The translations under genes were made by a program, and so were the position numbers. DNA of 64,000 nt, from NCBI GenBank assembly GCA_040768585.1, contig JAXGMQ010000001.1:1860001-1924000 (forward strand), given 5' to 3'. Origin of the DNA: JAXGMQ01 sp040768585 (lineage in GTDB: Bacteria > Caldisericota > Caldisericia > JAAYUI01). A model generated the notes under the pieces. That model did not search any database, was not told the DNA's origin, and saw nothing but the letters and a program-made list of their open reading frames with translations. Positions 15,601 through 24,018 of this stretch are shown one piece after another (position 1 is the stretch's first letter; each line of letters begins with the position of its first letter).

Positions 15601-16704
15601 ATGTGTGAGAAGATGACGCCAGGCACATGCTGGAAAATCTGTGGTATGCCTGCTGCTGGTGAAGGCAACATGCCAGGATTGAAAGTCTACTACATCGAGA
15701 AAACTCCATGCCCGTGTGTCGAAGGTGGTGAAGAGAAGTGCATGTGCGTCACGGTTGAGCGAGTCAGCTGTGACACAGACCCACCAATGCTCTATGTAAA
15801 AGATGAGAACGGTGTGTACTGGGGATTGTTCATGCAAAGCGCCGATGAGTGCAAGGAAGTTAAAATCGGCGACTGTCTCAGAGTTTGTGGTTGGAAGATT
15901 GAAACCAGCGCAAATGCTAATGCCTTAAAAGTGACGTACTGGGAGAAGGTGCCATGCCCATGCGCTGACACAGGCGAGGAGGAATGTATCTGCGCAACAG
16001 TGATTGAGCAGAAATGCAATCTCGACCGTCCACAGGTGATTGTCAGAGATGAGCAGGGAAGAAAATGGATTCTCTGGTTTGAGGATTCGACCGAGTGCGC
16101 CAAAATGAAGGTCAACACCTGCTGGACTGTGTGTGGCAACAAAACAGCAACAGACTCCGGATTGCTTGCGATGAAGGTCACCTATTTCGAGCAGGTTGAT
16201 TGCCCTTGTGAACAAAAGGAAATCTGCATCTGCGTCGAGGTGCAAGACCCCGCCTGCCAGGGTGATGTGCCTGTTGTGTATGTGCTCATGCCAGATGGAA
16301 AACAGATAAAACTTGTATTTGATGATAAGTATGACTGTGAAACAATGAAACAGGGTGAGTGTTGGGAGGTCTGCGGTCATTGGATTGAACCAACCCAAAC
16401 AACGTCTGTCAGAGAGTTCAAGGTAACCAGTAAGAACAAAGTAGATTGCCCATGTGGTCAGAAGGATGATTGCATGTGCATCGAGGTGATTCGGGTAAGT
16501 TGCGCCAACAAAAAAGTCTATGCAAAGAGCCCCGATGGGAAATATTGGCTTTTGCTTTTGGATTCTGAGGCTCAGTGCGAAAAGATGAAGATCGGCACTT
16601 GCTGGGAAGTTTGTGGTGGTATGGTTCGCACAAAAGAGGGCGAGTTCCAGGGATACAAAATTACCAGCATGAAGCAGGTTGCCTGCCCGTGTGGCGATGA
16701 CTGA
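12652..16704 (+). CDS. Giant secreted Cys-rich tandem-repeat protein (ends at an in-frame TGA)
   Basis: Start chosen at the ATG at 12652 (AAAGGAGAG ribosome-binding site), giving a 1350-aa protein with a signal peptide (MKRTIVKVLSIMLVLSMLAI). Order: a short Fn3-like region (to about 13015), a copper-amine-oxidase N-terminal-like stalk domain (about 13040-13440, with LLPMRFVAENLGA), two roughly 90-aa repeats (IKETTYHS.. and ILSTTYDT..), then 11 tandem Cys-rich repeats of about 80 aa from 13997. Each repeat follows the pattern CxCVEV....C, then D.nG..W.L, C..MK.GTCWEVCG, V.CPCG. I know no named family. The TGA at 16702-16704 interrupts the array: the next repeat continues immediately in the same frame. 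Probably exported to the cell surface. Confidence 0.88.
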   Translation: MKRTIVKVLSIMLVLSMLAITSPVTNTTYAGGGYNLTVTPGCGFNMLEWDAIPGAAHYWIYRGPGPGQEYSTPLTDFPISDTYFKDTINIQNGQLYCYFVKGVDQNADEFAQTIEACATPNCFEEDECRLVLKYQQGNVNYWVNDVEKGPMETPPVNKWNRLFLVVRYVTQEIKGTQLDWDATERKIIITTVAGDKIELWIGKNTGKVNGAEIQIDPNNPEVVPFIESGRTLLPMRFVAENLGATGPDDIKWFGDTKIVELRFDDPECLECDWILGYIKETTYHSGSLAAVTETTASHWEVKFRDCEGNIYTLYTRTDLPDINGVNPISEYRGCAELCIKNGVVIEWKSRTDLENCCGDEPSDCTPIYGKILSTTYDTMDNVWAVNFVACPVTGEVSVIYVAATDLLDQSGVFPISQYRGCATVCVVDHKIIWWKAYPDKTDCCEEEVEEDCFCVEIVKVDCSSDRSLVVGKTPNNTHLMIITTPEWCKKLQVGTCWEVCITADTPPAGTSGMFWKLVSAQRVECPCGGGTEEDCMCVEVVDPMGTRVMVKDADGNTWYLTFEDTSMIAQMKTGTCWEVCGKIVPLATSAYREFKVTSMTQVKCPCGQETKPECFCIEIVDPMCGSEPWKSYVKDKDGNQFYITLPSKDVCLKMAAGTCWYVCGVWVVDDASNSKYFKVAKWEQVKCPCGERIKEVCMCFTVDRTACDSMPAKVYGHDENGIKWVLNLDDSAACQEMKIGTCWRLCGDYEGGVEGNFRVLVPTSWEGVECPCVPEDKEICVCVEIIRNNCDASPPIAIGKDKKGNTWTLYLENDDICGMMQPGTCWSVCGWLTQGMDNYPKGIKVTSSEEVDCPCEGEEPPDYGCICVKVIDPACGQSAVYAEKEDGTRVVLQFVDASMCDKFEYDKCYEVCGEKIKYDDYGQLYFKVVRYREVECPCGGVSVEKCLCATVIRKVCGDEIDKVYIEDENGKHWLLLIDKNNSDMCEKMTPGTCWKICGMPAAGEGNMPGLKVYYIEKTPCPCVEGGEEKCMCVTVERVSCDTDPPMLYVKDENGVYWGLFMQSADECKEVKIGDCLRVCGWKIETSANANALKVTYWEKVPCPCADTGEEECICATVIEQKCNLDRPQVIVRDEQGRKWILWFEDSTECAKMKVNTCWTVCGNKTATDSGLLAMKVTYFEQVDCPCEQKEICICVEVQDPACQGDVPVVYVLMPDGKQIKLVFDDKYDCETMKQGECWEVCGHWIEPTQTTSVREFKVTSKNKVDCPCGQKDDCMCIEVIRVSCANKKVYAKSPDGKYWLLLLDSEAQCEKMKIGTCWEVCGGMVRTKEGEFQGYKITSMKQVACPCGDD

Positions 16705-18027
16705 AAGTGTGAGAATGAATTTTGCATAAAAGTAGAAGAACAGGATTGTGACAATAGTCTTGTTTATGCAACAGACGAAAAAGGCGCAAAGTTGGCTTTG
16801 CGCCTTGATCAGGTTGGGAGATGTAAAGACTTTTATGTTTCCTCTTGTTGGATCGTTTGTGGTGAAAAAACAAATGCTACAGTTGGTGTTTATGAGGAAG
16901 TAATTATATCCAAGATTGTTGAGAGAACCACCTGTCCTTGCGTAAAGAAGGATGACCTGGATTGCGGAGATATAGAAGAAGCAGAGAAGGTTTTTGAAGA
17001 TACAAGTGACGGTTTTAGATTAATGCGTGCTAATCTTGTCATTACTGAACCAATGGTTATAGAGCCCCTGGACTGTAAAGTATTTGTTGTTGGATACTTT
17101 ATTGATACAGAAGAAGATGGTTTTGCCCTATTTAATGATATTGAAGCAAAGGCAATTATAAAAAGTGGTTCCTGCATTAAGCTAAAGGGACCGGTTGAAA
17201 AGGCAACGTTTAATGGTAAGAATGCAGATGCTATCAGAGTGACTCAGTACTCTGTTGTGAAATGTCCATCTGGTGAGCCAGAATGGAAACCAAAGGTTTC
17301 TATGACCATAAAAGTGTTGAAGACCTCGTGTTCATCAAAAATGGTGTATGTTGAGGATGAATGTGAAAATAAGTGGTTATTGAGATTCAAAAATCAGCGT
17401 GAATGTGAAAAATTCAAAGAGGACACACGGTGGATAGTAAACGGTGAGTACATAAAAATGAGAGATGGTGCATACCTTGGTTTTGGTGTTGTCAGCTATA
17501 AAGAAAAAACTGACACACCTGAAGGTTCCAAATCTAATTGGATGAATATACAAATATCAAGCCTAGACTGCTCTAATAGAATTGCCAATGCGATAGACGA
17601 TTCTGGTGCAAAGTGGCAATTGTATTTCTCTTCATTCTCAATTTGCAGAGACAAAATGAAGAAGGGGTCGTGTTGGAGAGTCAAAGACATCGTGGATAAG
17701 GGTGAAAATGGAGCAAAAAAACTGTATGTTGAGGAATTTGAATCTACAAAGTGCGACAATCCTTACAATCGATATGATTTCTGTGCAATCGTTTTAACTA
17801 AGTTCTGCACAGACAACAGTTCAGGAACCTATTATGTTAAAGTTAGAGACTGTCTTGGTGACGAAGTTAATCTGACTTCTTATAGGAGAGATGTTTGTTC
17901 AAACGTAATAATTGGTAAAAGTTATAAATTCAGACTTCGAGTAATGGGTGTTGAATCAGATGGTTCAGAAATACTTGAAATTGTGTCTTATGTTGAAAAT
18001 GCAAATGTAATTGAGAATGTTATCTAG
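16705..18027 (+). CDS. In-frame continuation of the Cys-rich repeat protein after TGA (readthrough or pseudogene part)
   Basis: 440 sense codons (16705-18024) are open in exactly the frame of the preceding gene, separated only by the TGA at 16702. The first residues (KCENEFCIKVEEQDC) are the start of repeat 12, followed by CWIVCGEK and CPCVKK. Four more divergent repeats follow, with fewer of the conserved Cys. No credible start exists: the first usable codon is a TTG in mid-repeat at 16792 without a ribosome-binding site. An intrinsic terminator follows the final TAG, so the natural end of this transcription unit is 18027. Either the TGA is read through, or it is a recent nonsense mutation. 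This part looks more AT-rich than the upstream repeats. Confidence 0.7.
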   Translation, partial: KCENEFCIKVEEQDCDNSLVYATDEKGAKLALRLDQVGRCKDFYVSSCWIVCGEKTNATVGVYEEVIISKIVERTTCPCVKKDDLDCGDIEEAEKVFEDTSDGFRLMRANLVITEPMVIEPLDCKVFVVGYFIDTEEDGFALFNDIEAKAIIKSGSCIKLKGPVEKATFNGKNADAIRVTQYSVVKCPSGEPEWKPKVSMTIKVLKTSCSSKMVYVEDECENKWLLRFKNQRECEKFKEDTRWIVNGEYIKMRDGAYLGFGVVSYKEKTDTPEGSKSNWMNIQISSLDCSNRIANAIDDSGAKWQLYFSSFSICRDKMKKGSCWRVKDIVDKGENGAKKLYVEEFESTKCDNPYNRYDFCAIVLTKFCTDNSSGTYYVKVRDCLGDEVNLTSYRRDVCSNVIIGKSYKFRLRVMGVESDGSEILEIVSYVENANVIENVI

Positions 18028-18044
18028 TTGGCTATTCGTACTAT

Positions 18045-18080
18045 CAGCGCACCACAACCGATTTGGTGCGCTGTTTTTTT
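18045..18080 (+). terminator. Rho-independent terminator after the Cys-rich repeat gene
   Basis: A perfect 10-bp stem (18045-18054 CAGCGCACCA with 18064-18073), 9-base loop, then seven T. It lies 17 bases after the stop at 18027 and marks the end of the transcript begun upstream of 12652. Confidence 0.9.
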
Positions 18081-18099
18081 GTTTTCACTACCTTCAAAC

Positions 18100-18128
18100 T
18101 TGAAGAAACATAGACAATGAAATAGAAT
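18100..18128 (+). promoter_or_regulatory. Promoter of the PQQ-propeller lipoprotein gene
   Basis: TTGAAG (18100-18105), 17-base spacer, TAGAAT (18123-18128), then 6 bases to GTG 18135 and 9 to ATG 18138. Implies a leaderless message. Confidence 0.6.
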
Positions 18129-18134
18129 CACACA

Positions 18135-19280
18135 GTGATGAGAAGACTATTATCAACTCTTGTTTGTGTTGTATTGCCCTTTGCCCTTTTCGCGTGTCTT
18201 GAGCCAGAAAGGCCTGCAGAATGCCTTTGGCCAATGTTTGGGGGAGACGCGACACACACAGGAGCCGTAGCGGATGGTTGTATTCCCGCTGAGATGAGCA
18301 CAGACCCTGAGTGGACTTTTGCAACAGGAGGAGCCATTGCGGCGTCGCCGGTGTGTTTTGGGGGAAAGGTATACACCAGCTCATATAAGAACAAACTCTA
18401 TTGCCTGGATGCAAAAAATGGAAGACTCGACTGGGAGTACGATTTGAGCAGCAGGCTCAAAACCCCTGTGATTTTCAATGACTCGACCATCGGTTTGTGC
18501 GCAGTGATTGCCAATGAGTCAGGACAGCTTTATTGCCTGGAACTTGAGAACAGAGAGGTTTTGTGGTCAGTCTCAATTGGCACAACTCTCACTGATCCGA
18601 CATTCTTGGATAACAGGGTTTATCTGGGAGCATTCAACAAGAAGGTGTACTGTTTTAACGCTATAACAGGAGTCGAAATTTGGAGTTTCACAACAAATGC
18701 CGCCATCAATAAGGCTGCTACCATCTATGACAAAAAAGTTTACATCGGCAGTAACGATGGAAACCTATACTGTTTGAACGACTCAGATGGTACCCTCAGG
18801 TGGTCATACAAAACAGGAGGCGCTGTGGCGTCAACCCCGGCAGCAGCTGACGGCTATGTTTATTTTGGCTCGTACGATGACCTCTTTTATTGCGTGGACT
18901 CTTCAAGTGGAGAGCTTGCCTGGTCGTTTCAGACCGGGGGCGACGTTGCGTCTTCGCCTTCCGTATCAAATGGAAGGGTTTTTTTCGGCGCGAATGACGG
19001 CTTCTTCTATTGTCTAAACTCGATAACCGGCAGGGAGATATGGGCTTTTGATATTGGCATGCTCCGAAATAACCCATCCGCGTCGGCTGCAAACTCGTCG
19101 TATGTCGTGTTTTGTTCAGAGGACACGTATGTGTATTGCTTGAATGCAGGCGATGGATCTGTTGCCTGGAAGTATAAGACAAACGAAAAAATATGGTCAT
19201 CACCGGCGTGCGCGTCTGGAAACATCTATGTTGGTTCAGTTGATGGAAATATCTACTGTTTCTCGCCAAAATCTGAATAG
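18135..19280 (+). CDS. Secreted PQQ-type beta-propeller lipoprotein
   Basis: 381 aa with an N-terminal hydrophobic signal and a lipobox-like FALFAC, so probably a lipoprotein. The mature part is a beta-propeller of repeated YCLDA..G...W.Y.. blades (PQQ-like repeats), each about 40 residues, for example VYIGSNDGNLYCLNDSDG. No catalytic residues of PQQ dehydrogenases are evident, so it is more likely a BamB-like or structural propeller. It starts at GTG 18135 or ATG 18138, directly after a promoter. Paralogous to the gene at 33916-36174 and to the N-terminal half of the gene at 21098. Confidence 0.85.
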   Translation: MMRRLLSTLVCVVLPFALFACLEPERPAECLWPMFGGDATHTGAVADGCIPAEMSTDPEWTFATGGAIAASPVCFGGKVYTSSYKNKLYCLDAKNGRLDWEYDLSSRLKTPVIFNDSTIGLCAVIANESGQLYCLELENREVLWSVSIGTTLTDPTFLDNRVYLGAFNKKVYCFNAITGVEIWSFTTNAAINKAATIYDKKVYIGSNDGNLYCLNDSDGTLRWSYKTGGAVASTPAAADGYVYFGSYDDLFYCVDSSSGELAWSFQTGGDVASSPSVSNGRVFFGANDGFFYCLNSITGREIWAFDIGMLRNNPSASAANSSYVVFCSEDTYVYCLNAGDGSVAWKYKTNEKIWSSPACASGNIYVGSVDGNIYCFSPKSE

Positions 19281-19300
19281 TTGAGAGTATAGCATCCTTC

Positions 19301-19711
19301 ATGAATGATAACGAGGTTGTGAGAACATACACTCAGGGGTGGGACGCGGAGAGAAAATATGCTTTCGCCCTGAAGTTCTTTAGACTACGAAAAGTGACGT
19401 ATGTGAACCTAGTGTTCACGATCTTTTTTGGGTTGTTTGGCGTGCAGAGGCTTTACATGGGTGAAGGGGAGGGTTTCCTGTATCTGACGCTTTCTGTCCT
19501 TGGAATCGTGGGCGTTTTTGTTCTGCGTTTTTATTTTACGGTGTCATGGCTTGTGAGTCTGCTTTCTCTCACTTTGCTCCTGCCTGCAATAATCAGAACT
19601 GTATACGATCTGTTCACATTCAAGCTGGCAGTCTTCAATCACAATACAAGGCTTGCCAAAGACCTGGCTGATAGAATGAGACCAAAGAGAAACAGGAAGA
19701 CTGTGATATAA
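19301..19711 (+). CDS. Small membrane protein with TM2-like domain
   Basis: 136 aa. Residues 30-110 contain two to three membrane helices, with the TM2-type turn FGLFGVQRLYMGEGEGF (FG.HR.Y.G pattern). The C-terminus is basic. Twenty bases after the propeller lipoprotein, so probably its operon partner. TM2 proteins have no single established function. Confidence 0.75.
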   Translation: MNDNEVVRTYTQGWDAERKYAFALKFFRLRKVTYVNLVFTIFFGLFGVQRLYMGEGEGFLYLTLSVLGIVGVFVLRFYFTVSWLVSLLSLTLLLPAIIRTVYDLFTFKLAVFNHNTRLAKDLADRMRPKRNRKTVI

Positions 19712-19715
19712 AAAA

Positions 19716-19739
19716 GACTCGCTGAATTGTCAGCGAGTC
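19716..19739 (-). terminator. Terminator between convergent genes (mainly for the minus-strand gene)
   Basis: Perfect 9-bp stem GACTCGCTG / CAGCGAGTC with a 6-base loop. On the minus strand it is followed by TTTTTT. On the plus strand the A-run precedes it, so it serves chiefly the gene at 19770-21008. Confidence 0.8.
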
Positions 19740-19769
19740 AAGTTGAGTAAATCGTTGAATTATTTATCT

Positions 19770-21008
19770 CTAATGTTTACAGCCCATGAGTTTCCTTATG
19801 TTGCCATTCTCTGTTGCCTCACTTTTTATCCAAAGAAGATATTTGTCAGAAAGAAAGTGATTGCTTGTTCTCCCGCTATCTGATTCAGCAATTTTCCACT
19901 TTTCGTCCGTGTTTGCGTCATAAAGCCAGAGAGAGCCTATAACCTCATCATCAACTTTTTCTCTTGTCATATAGCATATCATTTCTCCAGTGTAGCAGCT
20001 GGGCGTTAGACTTATTGATGCGTCACCTGGTGGATCGAGAATCTGCCTGAAATCATCTGTCTCCTTATTGTAGATTGCGAGTCTATCATTTTGTTCTGTA
20101 TAGCCGTACCAGGGTTCACCTGGAACTTTTTCCTTGAAGGTGTTGAAGATGGAAGCAACCAAAATGCTGCTTCCATCATTTCCAGTCAGTCCTATCAACT
20201 CATTCCGGTCTAAGCCGCTGCATATACTCGTCTCTTTCAGATCTCTTGAGTCGATTTTTATGATTTGGTCATCTTTTCGATAATATGCAAAGTCGTCATT
20301 CAGTATTATATTGCTCACATTCTTATTGAATGTATACAGTGTGTCAAAGTAGAAATTATAAAAATACGCAGTTGTTTCAGTTTTTTCTGGAGTTCTTGAG
20401 ATTTGTCTCCAGGATAAGTTGTTGTTTGATGCAGTCAGATAGCTTATTTCAGTGTTTTTATCCAATTCAACCACGAGGTGTGCTGCATTAAGTGGATGAC
20501 CAAGTCCAAGCTTGTAGATACCGCATGCCAAATCTTCTGAAGCATCCCTCTTAAAATAGATGTATCCATCATCAATAGTGTATATTTTTGTGCCAATCTC
20601 CAAATGCTCTATACTTGGATTCTCATCTGACAAGCCAACAAATCCGAGCACTTGAGTTCGGTCTTCTCTGGTTTCTTGCCAAATAAAATAGTCTCCTGCC
20701 TGTCTGGGGATACAAGATTTCTTGCTGTTTATTGTTTGAGTCATCTTAATGGCACCAGATGGGATATCGCAAATTACAAGTTCAATCTTCCTCTGCCTAT
20801 CCTGAGAATACTCCTCAATCCAAGCGACATTGTCGCCATAAACACCAAGTCCCATCATGTTTACATTTCGGTTTGTCTTTGTGATGGTGCATACCTCGAA
20901 AATCTCCCGAACTTGGTAACTGGGTGAATTGGCATTTCCGAATTCGATCCCTACCGATGCGAACAGTAAAATCCCAACAAATAACACAACAGCACACCTT
21001 CTCCACAT
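19770..21008 (-). CDS. Secreted beta-propeller-like protein of unknown function
   Basis: 412 aa with a clear signal peptide (VVLFVGILLFASVG). The mature part alternates short beta-strands and motifs such as DNVAWIEEYSQD, GDYFIWQETR and KYLLWIKSE, reminiscent of TolB/WD40-like propellers that report values ('W.e.r....i...d'). No catalytic signature is seen. The ATG has a GGGGTG ribosome-binding site. A terminator follows at 19716-19739. Function unknown; extracytoplasmic location is well supported. Confidence 0.75.
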   Translation of the reverse strand: MWRRCAVVLFVGILLFASVGIEFGNANSPSYQVREIFEVCTITKTNRNVNMMGLGVYGDNVAWIEEYSQDRQRKIELVICDIPSGAIKMTQTINSKKSCIPRQAGDYFIWQETREDRTQVLGFVGLSDENPSIEHLEIGTKIYTIDDGYIYFKRDASEDLACGIYKLGLGHPLNAAHLVVELDKNTEISYLTASNNNLSWRQISRTPEKTETTAYFYNFYFDTLYTFNKNVSNIILNDDFAYYRKDDQIIKIDSRDLKETSICSGLDRNELIGLTGNDGSSILVASIFNTFKEKVPGEPWYGYTEQNDRLAIYNKETDDFRQILDPPGDASISLTPSCYTGEMICYMTREKVDDEVIGSLWLYDANTDEKWKIAESDSGRTSNHFLSDKYLLWIKSEATENGNIRKLMGCKH

Positions 21009-21097
21009 AATAACACCCCTTTTGAAATATCTAATACACGCTTATTACAACAAACCGTGTTGTCGGGTTCATTTAAAGGGAGGAGATTGTCGTCTGT

Positions 21098-23773
21098 TTA
21101 TGGCTTAAAATCAACCGGCGGTGTATATGTGATTGTGATATGTTTTGTCTCATGAAACCACTCAACGACAGCGCCGAACGACTCGGAGATAAATCTGATT
21201 GGAACAATTGTGCTACCGTTTTCGATTGATGGCTCAATATCAAGTTCAACCCGTCTGCCATTGATGATAGCTTCGCGCTTTCCAACCCACAAAACAATTG
21301 TATCATCAAATCGGGTGATTGTGATTTTCCGAGTTGAGGCTTCCCATTGAACCTTTGAGCCAAAAGCCTCGGACACAAATCTTATAGGTACAAGAGTTCT
21401 ACTGTTTCGAATTATTGGTGGTTGATCGAGTGTGACACCGAGAGATCCTATCTGGGCCTTATTAATTCCAACATCCATTTCAAGCACAATCTTTGGTTGG
21501 GTTTCCACCTTGGCAACAACTTTAACTTCGCGGCAAACATTATCCTTCGATTTGATGATGATGTATCCTGTGAATTTGTCTCCGCCTGGCAGCTCTGATG
21601 CCGCAATGGTTGCGATACCAGACACTGATTTACTCCTGGTTTTAAATGTAACAGGAGACACCCTCAACCATCTGCTGTCGGATTCAATCGTGCCTGAAAT
21701 CTCGCCATCGGTTGCAAATTCTAGCTGGAAATCAATCGATACCTCTCTACCCCTTGGGATGTAGCCAAAGTCAAGTGTTTCTGGAACAACTTCAATGCAG
21801 GGGGGTGGGAGCTCAGGCTCAGGCTCTGGTTCCGGCTCTGGTTCTGGCTCAGGTCCGGGTTCATCAGTCTGCGGGGTTGTGAACATGATTGTGGTTTTGA
21901 GTGTTCTCCCAGCAATGTTGACTGAGATTGTCTGGGTATAGACGGTGTCCATCTCGAACAATCCCGGGTCGATCGTAACGGTTATTTCCACGAAATCGTT
22001 GCCGCCAATCCATCCCGTTTTGGGAAGCGCTTCAACATTCTCGTCTGATACCCTCACAAGAAATTCCTCAGATTCGCCGTTTTTTTGTGTGAGTGTCAAC
22101 GTCTCTGTCACTGGCTCCTCGATGATTCCCAGGTCGATGTATCCAGGCGTTAGGAAGAGTTCAACCTCTGGGATTGTGGCATCGATTGCTTCAAACGAGT
22201 CTGGTTCAATAAGGGGTGTTTCGTCCTCGTCATACTCATTTGTATTGGTTGCATCAATGATTGTCAGATTGTGTGTGCCGGGGACAAGTGGTTTGAATCT
22301 GAATGTAACGATTGTGCCACTGCCCGAAGGACACCTAGTCAACGATTCTCGCTGAACAAGTGTCATCAGTTCATCCTGCATCTTATCGATATCGAGCTTT
22401 GCAGGTTTCATGTCAGCAAGCAAAAAGCTGCCTGGTGCTGCATCGATGAATTCAAGTTTCGTTGAATCGTAAATTAATGAGAAGCTGCTTCTAAACAATT
22501 TGCTGGCGTTAAACACCTCAATTGCGATGTCGACTTCCTTGCCAACCTCAACGGTGTCAGGAGCGATTATCTTCAATGACGAAACGGGTTCTTTCTTTGG
22601 TGGTGGCTCCGGTTCCTCTTCCTCCTTGGCGAGACAGATAACCAATCCATTCTCGCATCCAATTATTATTCTGTCATTCTCAAGAAGAGGTTGACCGACG
22701 GGAACGGCAGGCAGCATGATACGATGCTGAACCTCTCCAATATCAGAATTCACAAAATGCAAATTGCCGTCACGACAACCAAAACATATCAGTCCCGCTG
22801 CATAGATTGGGGCACAGGTGACCTCTGAGCCAGCCTCATACTGCCATTCAATCTCACCTGTCTCGCCACTTATGGCGTATACCTTTCCACTGTCAGTCCC
22901 AACAAAGATGAGTCTTCCGTCTGTACAGGACAAGACAGATGGCGTATCGGTTGGGGTGTTCCAGATTTCGTTCCCCCCATCGCTTATGTCAAAAGCAGAT
23001 ACTCCGTTGCTCTCAAAAGGCACTATCAGGTACGAGTCATACACCATTAGGGATGAACTTACCCTTGATGGTGTTTTTAATGTCCATGCGATATCGCCTG
23101 TGTATTCGTCGACGGCGTATATCTGTCCATCCATGGCGGCAGCGAAAACATAGCCACCCCATGCGCAAAGGTCTCTTTCGATTGCTGTATTGATGTCTGC
23201 TTCCCAATTCTTTGCTCCGTATTCAGGGTCAATACAAATAAGATTGGAAGCTGCCTCTTTTACGCCAAATACGATGTTGCTGCCTGTGTTCACACCAGAT
23301 GACTCACTCGCTTTGCCCTGCTGTTTTGGAGCTATCAAGATTGATTCGTTCGATTGTCCATCAAGGTTTTGCCTATACACATATGAACCGGATGCGGCGT
23401 AGAGGTAGTCATCAAAAATAATGGGTGTCCCAATAAAAGGAGCATTCGAGCTGAGGAATGTTTGCTCTTTGCCTGTCAGTCGGTCGACTGTGACGATTCT
23501 ACCTCTCGAATTCAACTCGTCGTATGCGGTGATGAATACCCTCTCCCCATCACTTATAGGCGATGCCTCGATATTCATTATCTTGTCGTCCTCTGTGGAT
23601 TTGATACTCGTCTTCCACACGATGTCCAAGTCGAGTTCCGGCATCACATCTGCGATGCCTTCCCGCATTGCGTTTTTGCCTAGTTGGGGCCACTCATAGA
23701 GCTCCCCACGGACAAACGCTTGCGGCAGAACCAACATCAACGCGATTACAACAATACAGGCAGTTTTTCTCAT
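21098..23773 (-). CDS. Large secreted protein: PQQ-like propeller, cohesin-like domain, stalk domain
   Basis: 891 aa from the ATG at 23773 (signal peptide MRKTACIVVIALMLVLPQAF). Order: PQQ-like beta-propeller (about 30-380); a cohesin-like beta-sandwich beginning SLKIIAPDTVEVGKEVDI; an Ig-like region; a (EP)n linker; a BACON/ASPM-like sandwich; and a C-terminal copper-amine-oxidase N-terminal-like domain with two copies of VPIRFVSEAFG / VPIRFISESFG. Stalk domains of this kind are common in surface proteins. The frame is open to 24082, but that part runs through tRNA-Gln and is not coding. A TATTAT -10 lies 14 bases before the ATG. Confidence 0.88.
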   Translation of the reverse strand: MRKTACIVVIALMLVLPQAFVRGELYEWPQLGKNAMREGIADVMPELDLDIVWKTSIKSTEDDKIMNIEASPISDGERVFITAYDELNSRGRIVTVDRLTGKEQTFLSSNAPFIGTPIIFDDYLYAASGSYVYRQNLDGQSNESILIAPKQQGKASESSGVNTGSNIVFGVKEAASNLICIDPEYGAKNWEADINTAIERDLCAWGGYVFAAAMDGQIYAVDEYTGDIAWTLKTPSRVSSSLMVYDSYLIVPFESNGVSAFDISDGGNEIWNTPTDTPSVLSCTDGRLIFVGTDSGKVYAISGETGEIEWQYEAGSEVTCAPIYAAGLICFGCRDGNLHFVNSDIGEVQHRIMLPAVPVGQPLLENDRIIIGCENGLVICLAKEEEEPEPPPKKEPVSSLKIIAPDTVEVGKEVDIAIEVFNASKLFRSSFSLIYDSTKLEFIDAAPGSFLLADMKPAKLDIDKMQDELMTLVQRESLTRCPSGSGTIVTFRFKPLVPGTHNLTIIDATNTNEYDEDETPLIEPDSFEAIDATIPEVELFLTPGYIDLGIIEEPVTETLTLTQKNGESEEFLVRVSDENVEALPKTGWIGGNDFVEITVTIDPGLFEMDTVYTQTISVNIAGRTLKTTIMFTTPQTDEPGPEPEPEPEPEPEPELPPPCIEVVPETLDFGYIPRGREVSIDFQLEFATDGEISGTIESDSRWLRVSPVTFKTRSKSVSGIATIAASELPGGDKFTGYIIIKSKDNVCREVKVVAKVETQPKIVLEMDVGINKAQIGSLGVTLDQPPIIRNSRTLVPIRFVSEAFGSKVQWEASTRKITITRFDDTIVLWVGKREAIINGRRVELDIEPSIENGSTIVPIRFISESFGAVVEWFHETKHITITYTPPVDFKP

Positions 23774-23888
23774 AATTGACTCAACCCATAATACACACAT
23801 GTGTTTTACATGGTTTAAGTTTGTCTTATTAAACAAGAGAATCGCCAGCGATGGCAAACGAGTCGACCCTATGTTGGAGTTTGCTTCC

Positions 23889-23916
23889 TTGACGTGATTT
23901 GTCCATTCATTAAAAT
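23889..23916 (+). promoter_or_regulatory. Promoter of tRNA-Gln (and glmU)
   Basis: TTGACG (23889-23894), 16-base spacer, TAAAAT (23911-23916). Expected start near 23924, twelve bases before the mature tRNA. Confidence 0.6.
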
Positions 23917-23935
23917 CATTAGTTCGGTATCTCTT

Positions 23936-24009
<74 letters not shown>

Positions 24010-24018
24010 AGGAGCAAC

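Noticed and set aside
16702..16704. TGA as selenocysteine codon in the Cys-rich repeat protein
   Set aside because: The TGA falls in a linker between repeats where other repeats have no conserved Cys, and the second interrupted gene has it at a non-redox blade position. No SECIS-like hairpin was evident right after either TGA.
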